A stretch of DNA of 64,000 nucleotides from Chitinophagaceae bacterium. Its GTDB lineage: Bacteria > Bacteroidota > Bacteroidia > Chitinophagales > Chitinophagaceae. The notes under the pieces were generated by a model that saw only the letters and a list, made by a program, of their open reading frames with translations, was not told the origin of the DNA and did no database searches. The translations under genes were made by a program, and so were the position numbers. Location of the stretch: contig JAMLHL010000003.1 in assembly GCA_023957125.1 (NCBI GenBank), positions 62,001 to 126,000 on the forward strand, given 5' to 3'. This document shows, in pieces, positions 1 to 8,679 of this stretch (within the stretch, counting starts at the first letter, position 1; each line of letters opens with the position of its first letter).

Positions 1-1751
1 AGTAACCACATCTTGCTCCACTGACTATCCTCTCCGGGTTCCAGCCGGGTAATCGCTTCTGCTACATTCGCACTGTTCAAATTCTTCTCCGCATCCGGAT
101 AAATAATACGTACCGGAATTTTCTTTCCATTACTTCCAAGGATCACATTAGCGCCCAGGTCTGGAACGCCCGTTCTACGCCAGTCGAACCAAAATTCGGG
201 CGTCATAAAACAGGCCAGCCATTTCTGGGTCATCAACTGTGTTAACTTTCCTCCATCATCAGCGCCGGTGAACTCCCCGGATAAATTATTTAAGAAAGCG
301 CTTTCGTTCCATGCAACCAGTCCGTCCGTGTTGGGATCATATACCTTCACACTGCCATCGGCAATATCGTATTGACGCATACTGGCAACTATTCCATCCC
401 GGTAGTAGTCAACCGCGTTTCCACTGCTGAACCAGTCCTTCAAACGGGCTTCCGACAGGATGAAACAAAGCTCCGCATAACTCATGAAAACCGATTTTAC
501 CAGCGGGTTGGCATTTTGAGCATACATGTCTGCCAGGTAGGATACCCCGGGGTTGGCAGCCAAATCGGTATAAATAGTAGGATCCAAAGCTTTAATTGCG
601 TTAAAATCTACCGTGGTAGCCAGGTTATATAAATTAGGATCCTGCAACGCGGATGGTAATCCAACATACCTGCGTGTATTCAACTCATCTTTATTAGGCG
701 TTGACGTAGGAATATTCCTGACGATCTGGCCATCCGGAAGTTTCGAATAGGCAGGCGTGGCATCGCTGATCCTCAACTGCGCATCCACCGGGCTAATAAA
801 AGTGGTCAAACGCGGATCTCTGCCCTCAACCATTGCATCCACAAAAGTGGAACAGGGTTTCCTGCGATAAAATTCCGACCGGTTGGTGTACCATAAAGGA
901 CCACCGTACCACGAATTGTCTGAGGAACTGCCAATGAATGAAATCGCCGCATTATCTCCGTTGGAGGTAAAAACAGGATTCACCGAGCTGTTGCCCACAA
1001 TTGCGCTGAACTCTGCCTTCACATCCAGCCCCATAGCACTCATATCTGAAGTTTTTTCAGACAATCTTAATAAATATCTTAACCGTAATGAGTTGGCAAA
1101 TTTTCTCCATTTCATTACATCCCCCTTAAACATAATATCACTGGAGGATGCGCCCTCAACAGACGATACCTGGGCCAACAGGTCATTGGCCGATTTCAAA
1201 TCATCCAGGATACCTTTAAAAATATCTTTCTGATTGTCGTAAACGGGCGTAAAGTTACCTTCCTCTGCTTTCATCGCTTCAGAATAAGGAATGTCGCCAT
1301 GCAGGGAAGTCAGATAGCCGTACCAGAAACTGCGCATGATCTGCCCCACCGCCGTGTAAAATTTCTGGTTGTTCTCCGACTTTTCCGACTCCGCATTTTC
1401 AATGATGTACTGGCTGTTTTTAATTCTCGAAAAGGGCGAGCTGAAATCTTTAGGCCCCCAAACAAAAGTGTTGGGACTCTGGAAGTCAATATAATCGCGC
1501 TGCAGATATTGCATGGCTTCTGAAACCGTCCATCCTCCCGGGTAAGCATATTCGTAGATATAGTCGTGTGCAGTACCGGCAAGTACAGAGGTTAAAACGT
1601 ACTTGATATTTATTTCGTTTGCGCTTAATTGATTGGGGTTTTTATTAATCTCTGATAGATCCTGGCAGGACGTTACCAGCAGCACAGATGCCACAATCAA
1701 ACTGATCCCTTTAAATCTTACCATCTTTGATATTGAAAAAATATTTCTCAT
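1..1751 (-). CDS. SusD/RagB-family outer-membrane lipoprotein (3'-truncated by window edge)
   Basis: The minus-strand frame is open from an ATG at 1751 to the window edge, giving about 583 codons without a stop. The N-terminus is a short charged stretch, a hydrophobic core and a lipobox ending LLVTSC, so this is a signal-peptidase-II lipoprotein. The mature start (QDLSEINKNPNQ) resembles the SusD_2-type subfamily of nutrient-binding lipoproteins. The frame begins 11 nt after the SusC-like gene stop, the usual SusC-SusD order, so the two should be cotranscribed and form one outer-membrane uptake complex. A second in-frame ATG at 1724 (MVRFKGISL) could also be the start. The ligand cannot be told, since no hydrolase or transporter that would reveal it lies in the window. 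Confidence 0.93.
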   Translation of the reverse strand, partial: MRNIFSISKMVRFKGISLIVASVLLVTSCQDLSEINKNPNQLSANEINIKYVLTSVLAGTAHDYIYEYAYPGGWTVSEAMQYLQRDYIDFQSPNTFVWGPKDFSSPFSRIKNSQYIIENAESEKSENNQKFYTAVGQIMRSFWYGYLTSLHGDIPYSEAMKAEEGNFTPVYDNQKDIFKGILDDLKSANDLLAQVSSVEGASSSDIMFKGDVMKWRKFANSLRLRYLLRLSEKTSDMSAMGLDVKAEFSAIVGNSSVNPVFTSNGDNAAISFIGSSSDNSWYGGPLWYTNRSEFYRRKPCSTFVDAMVEGRDPRLTTFISPVDAQLRISDATPAYSKLPDGQIVRNIPTSTPNKDELNTRRYVGLPSALQDPNLYNLATTVDFNAIKALDPTIYTDLAANPGVSYLADMYAQNANPLVKSVFMSYAELCFILSEARLKDWFSSGNAVDYYRDGIVASMRQYDIADGSVKVYDPNTDGLVAWNESAFLNNLSGEFTGADDGGKLTQLMTQKWLACFMTPEFWFDWRRTGVPDLGANVILGSNGKKIPVRIIYPDAEKNLNSANVAEAITRLEPGEDSQWSKMWL

Positions 1752-1762
1752 CTTTTTTTATT

Positions 1763-4700
1763 TTAGAATGATACGTTAAGCTTTAAACCTACAGGCATAA
1801 TAACCGGGGATGCATTCCAGATGTTCCTACCCTGTTGCGTTTCTCCCGTAAGAGGATTTTGATTATAAATGGATTCCGGATCCTGGTTGGTTTTATTAGC
1901 GGCATATAATATAAGATTCTTCATAAATGCGGCTATACTGATATTTTGTGCCAACACTTTGCGCGACCAGGCTTCCGGTAATGCATAGGAAACCGCCAGT
2001 TCTCTCAGCTTAACAAAAGAGCCATCATAAAACCACTTATACCTCATGGCTGCATCCCAGAAACCACCCGAGGGCTGAAAGATATCGTAAGCCTTAACAT
2101 ATCGCGTTCCGGGTCCTCCAAAATTTTCAATATAACCGCCCGCTCCATCGGAAATTACCCCCGGGAAAAATGCCCCTTCATATACGCCGTTGGAATAAAG
2201 AAAGCCACCAAGGTCCTGCGTCCTTCCGCCAACCCAGGTATCATTCTGGTAAATCTCCGGGTGTGCTTTGATCTCTTTGGCCAAAGCTTCGTTGTCCCCG
2301 TTAAAGGAATTGTTGCTAAGGATACCGGTAAATGTGCTGGAATTGGCATTATCATGGAAGAATTCCACTTTACCCGCCCTTGCCAGCCTCAGCATCGTCT
2401 GGTCGTAATAGGTACCTCCCTGCCGCCAGTCAATACTGAGTGAAAGGGATATTCTTTTGTAAGAAACGCCCGTTTGTAAACCCACCATGAAATCGTGCAG
2501 GAAATTACCCACTTTTACCATGGCGCTGTTGTCGTTATTGCGTTGCAATTTGCCGTTGGAATTCAGCAAAGGCCAACCGTAATAAGGACTGCCTTTATCC
2601 TCCACCCGGATCATATCCCTGGTATAAATATCGCCTATCAGATCCCCCACCTGGGTAATGGCAAACACATGGGTGCTCCCCCAAAACTGGAACTGATCTA
2701 TCCCCGGCGTCAGTTCTTTCAGCCTGCTTCTTTCGCGGGAGAAATTGGCACGTATGTCCCAGTTCCAGTTTTTGGTGCGAACAGGAACTGCACTCAATCC
2801 TATTTCAACGCCATAGTTTTCAACATTTCCCGCATTGATGGTGGCGGCTGTGTAGCCCGAAGTGGCGGTGGTGGAAGCATTCAATATCTGGTTTTTATTT
2901 TGCACTTTATAGTACGTGAAATCTGCTCCCAGCCGATTATGGAAAAACGAAATATCGGTTCCGATTTCATAGGCCTTTGCAATCTCCGGCTTGAGGTTAA
3001 TATTAGGCAGCTTACCGGGAACCGTGTACATCGTATTGGTTCCCCATGTTCCCTGATTTAATACGGTAGCAATTACATATGGATCCGTATCCTTTCCTAC
3101 CTGGGAAATACCCGACCGCAACTTAAACAGGGAGACCCAGGACGGAAGGGGAAGCATTTCATTCAGCAGCACGCTCAGCGAAGCCGACGGATAGAAATAC
3201 GACCAGTTATCCGGGGGCAGGGTACTCGACCAGTCGTTCCTGGCCGTTGCATTCAGGAAGATCATATTGTCGTAGCTCAGATCCAACAAGCCATATACAC
3301 TATAAATATTCCTTTTATAAGTGTTGTCATAATATGTAAGCCCGTCCCGGTTTACATTGGAAAGCGTGTAAAGACCGGGGAGCACCAGGGGATCTCCGCC
3401 TGCATACAGGTTGTAACTTCTTTGCGTCATTACGTTACCTCCGGCCGAGGGTGCAATCTCAAACTTCCCAAGGGATTTTTTATAAGAGATCAAAACATCC
3501 GTATTTATTTCTCTCTGATCACTGATCCTCTCGTTAAAAGTTCCCTGCGGTTTATTTTGCCCGCCGCCATCACCTCCGTAACCCGACCAGGCTTGCCGGT
3601 ACACTCTTTTTTCGTTACTGCTGTTATAGGCATAGCGGCCCATGATTTTCAGGTCCGGCAGTACCTGGTACTCAAGCTTCACATTGCCAAACACCCTCAT
3701 CCTGTCAAATTTATCTTTCAACTCATACGCGGCAAACCATGGGTTATCATGCGCGGCATTAAAGTTGCGCTGCTGCACATCGGGATCTAACCAATAATCT
3801 TTCAGGTCATTGATGTTGATATGAGGAGGTACCTGATAAACCGCCATATATTGCGTCTCTCCGCCGTTCTTCAAAGGATAATTATCCGAATGCGGGTTGG
3901 TAATATCAATGTTAGTAAAGACTTTCACTTTATTGGTGATATTATATACGGCAGCTAAATTCACCCCGTTTCTTTGTAATTCCACGCCCGGATAAACGCC
4001 CGTTGCATCCAGATGAGTAAATCCAAGTCTGAAGCTACCGCGATCGTAAGAACCATTAACACTCACATCATATACCTGTTCGGTACCCGTTCTGAAATAA
4101 TCTCTTAGAGAATTATCATAAAAAACCAAAGGCTTGGCCTCACCGTCCGTGTTCCATTGTACAGCCATTTCTCCTTCTTCCGGCCCGTTCCATTGCTGGT
4201 ACGAATTTTCGTTCAGCACCCCACTGATACCGGAGGTGAACCTGTTTTGCAGATCAATGTATTTATATGGTTTTGAATAAGTGGAACCAATATTTACGTC
4301 CACCCCGATGCCCTTTTTAAGGCTCTTCCCCGATTTGCTGGTTATTAATATTACGCCGTTCCCGGCTCTTGAACCATAAAGCGCCGCGGCGCTTGGACCC
4401 TTCAGCACCGTAACGCTTTCTATGTTATCGGGGTTGATATCCTTCATTACCCGCTGATCACCGGTGGGCACTCCATCTACTACAACGAGGGGGTTATTAT
4501 TCCCGGCAAGAGAAGAGATACCACGTATATTCACGTAGGTATCACTGTTTATGTCGTTAGAAGTATTGGTGATCTTCACGCCAGACATCTTCCCGGTGAG
4601 CGCGCCAAGAATATCCTGCTGAGGCACCTTATTCATCATATCCGAAGTAACCTCACCAACAGAATATCCCAGGGCTTTCTTTTCCCTCCTTAAACCCAAT

Positions 4701-5041
4701 GCGGTAACCACCACCCGGTCTAACCCGATAGCATCTTCCAGCATTACCACGTCTATTCTCGACTGCCCCGTAAAATGAATATCCCGGGTGCCCATTCCCA
4801 CAAATGAGAAACTGAGCGTTGTATTTTCAGGAATGCCGGAAAGCGTGTACTCACCGTTTTCATCGGTTACGGTGCCCTGTGTGGTACCTTTTTTTACAAC
4901 AGTAACTCCGGATAACGGCTGGTTGGTGCCATCCGTTACTTTACCGGTTACGGTTCGATCCTGGGCAAATGTGCCGGAAAATAAGAATAACAGAAAAAAC
5001 GTTGATACGGCAATTCTAAGAGAGAATCGTTTTGGCGTCAT
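1763..5041 (-). CDS. SusC/RagA-family TonB-dependent outer-membrane receptor
   Basis: This 1092-residue protein has a signal peptide (core FFLLFLFSGTFAQ) and then a carboxypeptidase-regulatory-like domain at about residues 28-110 (VTGKVTDGTNQPLSGVTVV). A TonB plug follows, with the SusC hallmarks RGISSLAGNNNPLVVVDG and YGSRAGNGVILITSK, and then a long barrel ending in an aromatic beta-signal (LKLNVSF). The length is typical of SusC proteins. It should import a ligand captured by the adjacent SusD-like lipoprotein, using energy from TonB-ExbBD. No FecR or anti-sigma partner is next to it. It is divergently arranged from the DUF5009-like gene across about 208 nt, in which I found no exact TAnnTTTG element. 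Confidence 0.96.
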   Translation of the reverse strand: MTPKRFSLRIAVSTFFLLFLFSGTFAQDRTVTGKVTDGTNQPLSGVTVVKKGTTQGTVTDENGEYTLSGIPENTTLSFSFVGMGTRDIHFTGQSRIDVVMLEDAIGLDRVVVTALGLRREKKALGYSVGEVTSDMMNKVPQQDILGALTGKMSGVKITNTSNDINSDTYVNIRGISSLAGNNNPLVVVDGVPTGDQRVMKDINPDNIESVTVLKGPSAAALYGSRAGNGVILITSKSGKSLKKGIGVDVNIGSTYSKPYKYIDLQNRFTSGISGVLNENSYQQWNGPEEGEMAVQWNTDGEAKPLVFYDNSLRDYFRTGTEQVYDVSVNGSYDRGSFRLGFTHLDATGVYPGVELQRNGVNLAAVYNITNKVKVFTNIDITNPHSDNYPLKNGGETQYMAVYQVPPHININDLKDYWLDPDVQQRNFNAAHDNPWFAAYELKDKFDRMRVFGNVKLEYQVLPDLKIMGRYAYNSSNEKRVYRQAWSGYGGDGGGQNKPQGTFNERISDQREINTDVLISYKKSLGKFEIAPSAGGNVMTQRSYNLYAGGDPLVLPGLYTLSNVNRDGLTYYDNTYKRNIYSVYGLLDLSYDNMIFLNATARNDWSSTLPPDNWSYFYPSASLSVLLNEMLPLPSWVSLFKLRSGISQVGKDTDPYVIATVLNQGTWGTNTMYTVPGKLPNINLKPEIAKAYEIGTDISFFHNRLGADFTYYKVQNKNQILNASTTATSGYTAATINAGNVENYGVEIGLSAVPVRTKNWNWDIRANFSRERSRLKELTPGIDQFQFWGSTHVFAITQVGDLIGDIYTRDMIRVEDKGSPYYGWPLLNSNGKLQRNNDNSAMVKVGNFLHDFMVGLQTGVSYKRISLSLSIDWRQGGTYYDQTMLRLARAGKVEFFHDNANSSTFTGILSNNSFNGDNEALAKEIKAHPEIYQNDTWVGGRTQDLGGFLYSNGVYEGAFFPGVISDGAGGYIENFGGPGTRYVKAYDIFQPSGGFWDAAMRYKWFYDGSFVKLRELAVSYALPEAWSRKVLAQNISIAAFMKNLILYAANKTNQDPESIYNQNPLTGETQQGRNIWNASPVIMPVGLKLNVSF

Positions 5042-5249
5042 GATCTTTGAATTTGAAGTTAAACCTTAATAGAATTTTTCTGCAACTTTTTAAATTAAAA
5101 ATTACAGGTTGCAATGCTAAAAATATTCTCTATAAACCCAAATATCGTTTTCGCCTTTTTTAATAGCAGAAATTATTTTTCTTTTCACCTAAATATTTTT
5201 ACTTACTTTGGTTCGCTTTTTTATAACCCCGACATTTTAATACTTTTTT

Positions 5250-6362
5250 ATGGCCGAACCCGTAATTGCCAAACGCCTGTATTCCTTAGATGCCCTCAGA
5301 GGATTTGATATGTTCTGGATCATGGGTGGCGAACGCATCTTCCACGCATTGTCCAAGGCTACCGACAACCCTTTCTGGAACAGTATATCCCACCAGTTTT
5401 CACATCCCGACTGGAACGGCTTCAGGTTTTACGATCTGATTTTTCCTTTATTCCTTTTTATTGCGGGTGTTGCAACGCCTTATTCCGTAGGACGACAAAT
5501 GGAAAAAGGGGCGTCTCAGCAAAGTCTTTTGTGGCGGGTGATTAAACGGGGACTGATACTTGTGATCTTAGGGATCATATATAACAACGGGCTTGTTCTT
5601 AAACCCCTTTCCGAGATCCGGTTCGGCAGTGTATTGGGAAGGATTGGACTGGCCTATATGTTTGCCAACATTATTTATATCTATTTTAAACAAAAAGGTC
5701 AGCTTATATGGACCGGCGCTTTACTCTTAGGGTATTGGTTGCTGTTACTGTTTACCTCTGCCCCCGGATTTGCGCCGGGCGATCTAACCCTTGAAGGTAA
5801 TTTCGTTTCTTATGTTGACCGGCTGTTGCTGCCCGGCCATTTATATGTAAATAACATCCACGATCCGGAAGGCTTAATGGCTACTATCCCGGCCATAGGC
5901 ACCTGCTTGCTGGGCATTTTAACGGGAAACTACCTGAAACACGGCAATGCCCAGCCTGGTACCAAAGCCGTTCGCATCCTGGTTGCCGGCGCTGCGCTCG
6001 TATTGATCTCCCTTGCCTGGAATCTTGTTTTCCCTTACAACAAAAATCTGTGGACCAGTTCCTTCGCCATGCTGGTGGGTGGAATAAGCATGTTGTTGTT
6101 ATCCGTTTTCTATTATATAATAGATGTAAAAGGATATAAGAAGTGGGCTTTCTTCTTTGTGGTGATCGGGATGAACTCTATCCTTATTTACATGTCGGGG
6201 CATTTCATTGACTGGAAATACACCACGATGTCTTTCTTTGAATGGCTCACCCAACTGGCGGGAGAACCCGGCAACCTCCTCGTATATGCCCTGTGCTATA
6301 TTGCGGTAAAATGGACCTTCCTCTATATCCTTTACAAAAAGAAAATTTTCCTGAAAGTATAA
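5250..6362 (+). CDS. DUF5009 / HGSNAT-like multi-pass membrane acyltransferase homologue
   Basis: The 370-residue polytopic protein opens with the motif RLYSLDALRGFDMFWIMGGE, characteristic of the DUF5009/COG4299 family related to the membrane part of heparan-alpha-glucosaminide N-acetyltransferase. It has about ten hydrophobic segments and the family motif GFRFYDLIFPLFLFIAGV near residues 55-75. In this superfamily the membrane domain moves an acetyl group across the membrane to a sugar amine; that this copy does so is inference. It stands alone on the plus strand, divergent from susC-like. The proximity may reflect glycan use but nothing in the sequence proves this. Function confidence is moderate, family confidence high. 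Confidence 0.85.
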   Translation: MAEPVIAKRLYSLDALRGFDMFWIMGGERIFHALSKATDNPFWNSISHQFSHPDWNGFRFYDLIFPLFLFIAGVATPYSVGRQMEKGASQQSLLWRVIKRGLILVILGIIYNNGLVLKPLSEIRFGSVLGRIGLAYMFANIIYIYFKQKGQLIWTGALLLGYWLLLLFTSAPGFAPGDLTLEGNFVSYVDRLLLPGHLYVNNIHDPEGLMATIPAIGTCLLGILTGNYLKHGNAQPGTKAVRILVAGAALVLISLAWNLVFPYNKNLWTSSFAMLVGGISMLLLSVFYYIIDVKGYKKWAFFFVVIGMNSILIYMSGHFIDWKYTTMSFFEWLTQLAGEPGNLLVYALCYIAVKWTFLYILYKKKIFLKV

Positions 6363-6405
6363 AGGATAATTTGAAAATTAACGCAAAACCAAAACGGCGG
6401 TCAAC

Positions 6406-6454
6406 CTTCAGGTATGGGGTGTCAGGTGTCAGGTGTCGGGTGTGAGGTATGAGT
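6406..6454. repeat. Heptamer tandem repeat (NNNCAGG type), 7 units
   Basis: Seven contiguous degenerate 7-nt units: CTTCAGG, TATGGGG, TGTCAGG, TGTCAGG, TGTCGGG, TGTGAGG, TATGAGT. They lie between the convergent ends of the DUF5009-like and hemerythrin genes. A CCAAACTAAAAAC string follows at about 6496, which is also present beside the larger heptamer array at 48357-48440. Confidence 0.85.
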
Positions 6455-6523
6455 GTAAACATTGATTAGCCCCCGCGACTTGCACTCTGCAACTTCCAAA
6501 CTAAAAACTAAAAACTTCTTACG

Positions 6524-7009
6524 CTACCTCGCCCAGAACTCATCTTCATAATCATCCACCAGGGGATCATTATGAGCGGACCTCAATCGCCCGCTGATTT
6601 CCTCCTGCAGGCTTGTTGATAAAGTTTTTTCCAGGTAGGGGAACAGTTCCCGTTCTTCAAAGCGAACATGCTTGTCCAATTGACCGGTGAACCGTTCCAG
6701 TTCCATTACGATCTCCTCCTCCGGCGTGGCAAAAAGCGCGGCAGCAGCCTCCCTGATCGCGTTGTGTTCGTCAAGGGCTCTGGCAACCATTGCGTCTTCG
6801 GGCAGCGATGCAAACAGAATCTCTTCTTCCTGTTTGAAATGCTGTTCCAGATTAACCTCCCAGAAATACCGTGCATACCCCATCATCCGGGATGGCGCTA
6901 TTCCCTTCTTAATGCCCTGCCGTATTTTCCAGCAGAACAATAAGCTGAAATGATGCTCCCGCGAAAGCTTCACAATACTTTCGCTGCGTTTGATCGGTTT
7001 GAATTCCAT
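6524..7009 (-). CDS. Hemerythrin (HHE) domain protein
   Basis: The 161-residue protein has the four-helix hemerythrin pattern of metal ligands. These include H19/H20 in helix 1 (SREHHFSLLF), H57 and E61 (EQHFKQEEE), H82 (DEHNAIREAA), and H114 with E118/E119 (KHVRFEERELFPYLE). These residues bind a di-iron centre that senses or carries O2 or NO, or supplies iron for Fe-S repair; which of these applies here is unknown. It is cytoplasmic, with no signal peptide. It is the last gene of a minus-strand run with DUF488 and truncated haemoglobin genes, starting 15 nt after the DUF488 stop. That places it among nitrosative-stress functions next to the oxidase and nos genes. Confidence 0.9.
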   Translation of the reverse strand: MEFKPIKRSESIVKLSREHHFSLLFCWKIRQGIKKGIAPSRMMGYARYFWEVNLEQHFKQEEEILFASLPEDAMVARALDEHNAIREAAAALFATPEEEIVMELERFTGQLDKHVRFEERELFPYLEKTLSTSLQEEISGRLRSAHNDPLVDDYEDEFWAR

Positions 7010-7024
7010 GAAGTCGCTTTTTAT

Positions 7025-7381
7025 TTATTTCACGATCCCGGTGATATAATGCTGTAAAACCTGTGCCTGATTGTGTAAGGCATCGTGCGCACTGTACAAA
7101 AAGGTTGTTTTCCTATGCTTTTTTACAATCCCAGCCAATTCCTTCGCCGCTTCCGACTCCTTCAGTTCTGCTGTGTATTTTTTTTGAAAATCCTCCCATT
7201 TTTCCGGATCGTGGTTGAACCACTTTCTTAAGGCAGTGGAAGGCGCCACCTCTTTCAACCAGATATCTATATGTGCGTTTTCTTTTTTTATGCCACGTGG
7301 CCACAAACGATCCACCAGCACCCGGAAGCCATCAGCGTCTTCCTCGGGTTCATAAATCCTTTTGATCTGTACTACCGGCAT
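7025..7381 (-). CDS. DUF488 family protein (YeaO-like)
   Basis: The 118-residue cytoplasmic protein carries the DUF488/YeaO signature RVLVDRLWPRGIKKE near residues 20-34. It also has the conserved WFNHDPEKWEDF and FLYSAHDALHNQA stretches. The biochemical role of the family is not established. It sits between truncated haemoglobin and hemerythrin genes, an arrangement suggesting a role in NO/O2 stress, which is inference. A near-consensus -7 element (TAACTTTA on the minus strand, 7427-7434) lies about 45 nt upstream of the start. Confidence 0.88.
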   Translation of the reverse strand: MPVVQIKRIYEPEEDADGFRVLVDRLWPRGIKKENAHIDIWLKEVAPSTALRKWFNHDPEKWEDFQKKYTAELKESEAAKELAGIVKKHRKTTFLYSAHDALHNQAQVLQHYITGIVK

Positions 7382-7451
7382 AGCATTATCATTTAAGAAC
7401 GTTAATAATCACTCCCCCTCACCAACACTATAAAGTTAGGAAAAATAAGGC

Positions 7452-7847
7452 TTATCGCAGGCTTTGAATACCACTTGATCTGAAGCGTTCAATTTTAAAT
7501 TCAAACATCTCGGCCATCTTACCCGCACGCCATTTGGCTTCCGCAGCCTTTTCACCCGAAAACAATTCTTCCACGGTTTCCGTAAACAATTGCATCCATT
7601 GTGTAAAATGCTCATGTTGTACCGGTAATTGAGCATGGGGCGGAAAAGGACTGCCAAAATAAGTATGCTCATCCAGCAGAAGCGTTTGCCAGAAAGCATA
7701 CATTTTTTCCAGGTGTTGCGGCCACCGGTCTTGTATCCGTTCGTTGAATATAGGCGCCAGCAAAGCGTCGTTCCGGACCTTTGTGTAAAACGTATCCACG
7801 AGTTTTTTTACATCATCAAGGCAAAGTATGTCCCTGTTTTCCAGCAT
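7452..7847 (-). CDS. Group III truncated haemoglobin
   Basis: The 131-residue protein fits the truncated-globin fold of group III. It has VDTFYTKVRNDALLAPIFNE near the N-terminus, then the WPQHLEKMYAFWQTLL and YFGSPFPPH segments typical of the group. The proximal haem histidine is probably H80 in QHEHFTQWMQLF. Proteins of this type bind O2 and NO and are commonly coregulated with denitrification or NO detoxification. It lies downstream of the oxidase gene cluster and upstream of DUF488 and hemerythrin genes, all on the minus strand. A 91-nt gap separates it from the end of the small membrane-anchored protein gene at 7939. Confidence 0.9.
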   Translation of the reverse strand: MLENRDILCLDDVKKLVDTFYTKVRNDALLAPIFNERIQDRWPQHLEKMYAFWQTLLLDEHTYFGSPFPPHAQLPVQHEHFTQWMQLFTETVEELFSGEKAAEAKWRAGKMAEMFEFKIERFRSSGIQSLR

Positions 7848-7938
7848 TCCGATTTATGTTTCAGCGTTCAGGCATTTTGTTCCCCGGGCCCATCAGCAAA
7901 GGATGGAAATAATAAAAGCAGATCCCCGTATTATGGTT

Positions 7939-8358
7939 TTACATACTTAAATAAGAAACAAGATAATACAAAGCCCAGCCCCCGATTCCAATAATCAATA
8001 TCCATACCCAGGATGGAATGCTTTGAGGAGTTTCACTTCCTGTAATAATAAAATTTTGGGAAGTTCCTTTACCATAGGCATTGATCATAAGTGGTACCAC
8101 CCCATCCACCACTGCGTTTTCTTTTATACCGGACACATCAATAGCAGGTCCGTTCCTTACTTCAAATGGAATCAGGCGCAATCCTTCCCTTCCGCCGGGA
8201 TCCTTACTTACAATTTTTAAAGTATGCTTCCCATCCACCAGCTTCGTGGTGTCCAGTTCAAAATTTACCGGGGAATCAAGTCTCGCTATGGGTGCCGGCT
8301 CATCGTCTAAAAAAATTACAATGGTACTCTTATCTTCCATGAGATCCCTTTTAGTCAT
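7939..8358 (-). CDS. C-terminally membrane-anchored small protein, Ig-like extracytoplasmic fold suspected
   Basis: I do not recognise a named family. The 139-residue protein has no N-terminal signal. Its soluble part is rich in beta-strand patterns (IVIFLDDEPAPIARLDSP, DGKHTLKIVSKDP) that look like an Ig/FN3-type domain. A Pro-Ser hinge follows, then one C-terminal transmembrane helix (SWVWILIIGIGGWALYYLV). The start overlaps the stop of the upstream small membrane protein by 8 nt, so translation is probably coupled. It closes the cbb3-type oxidase cluster, suggesting a role in assembly or tuning of that enzyme. A later start at the second methionine (MEDKST, 8340) is possible. Confidence 0.7.
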   Translation of the reverse strand: MTKRDLMEDKSTIVIFLDDEPAPIARLDSPVNFELDTTKLVDGKHTLKIVSKDPGGREGLRLIPFEVRNGPAIDVSGIKENAVVDGVVPLMINAYGKGTSQNFIITGSETPQSIPSWVWILIIGIGGWALYYLVSYLSM

Positions 8359-8611
8359 GATTTAAGATCAGGCGTTTGATATGGGTTTGCGACCGTTCCC
8401 CGGGCCGCACGATCCATTTAACCGAAAAAAACAGCGTAACCGCCACAATCAGTACCATCACCCACACAATTACATAATCCCAGTTGTCTTGCGGCCCGGC
8501 ACCGTGTGTAATACCTCTCAGTATCTTGGGCTGTTGTTGTTCGCAGACCGGACACGCGATTCCGGCCAATACCGGCAAAAACGCGAATACAGATAATAAT
8601 AATTTTTTCAT
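8351..8611 (-). CDS. Small membrane protein with CPVC motif in the oxidase cluster
   Basis: The ATG at 8611 is chosen because it gives a clean signal or membrane-entry sequence (MKKLLLSVFAFLPVLAGIA). The longer frame starting at 8665 would begin inside an apparent promoter. The 86-residue product has a C-P-V-C motif right after the first hydrophobic segment, then a QQQPK stretch and a second transmembrane helix (YVIVWVMVLIVAVTLFFSV). It ends in a short basic tail. A CxxC motif at the periplasmic face could bind copper or haem or exchange thiols; this is inference. Its location directly after the CcoO-like gene, with an 8-nt overlap into the next gene, argues for a role tied to the oxidase. 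Confidence 0.7.
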   Translation of the reverse strand: MKKLLLSVFAFLPVLAGIACPVCEQQQPKILRGITHGAGPQDNWDYVIVWVMVLIVAVTLFFSVKWIVRPGERSQTHIKRLILNHD

Positions 8612-8662
8612 CTCCGTCATTTTTAAATATACCGCTAAATCTTTTCTCCTTTGATTGTTATA

Positions 8663-8670
8663 CAAAGTTA
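8663..8670 (-). promoter_or_regulatory. Candidate -7 element (TAACTTTG)
   Basis: This exact TAnnTTTG match on the minus strand lies between the ccoO-like stop and the small CPVC-protein start at 8611. It could give the two small membrane genes a promoter of their own. No clear -33 TTG was found, so it may be a chance match. Confidence 0.35.
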
Positions 8671-8679
8671 GCGATCCGC

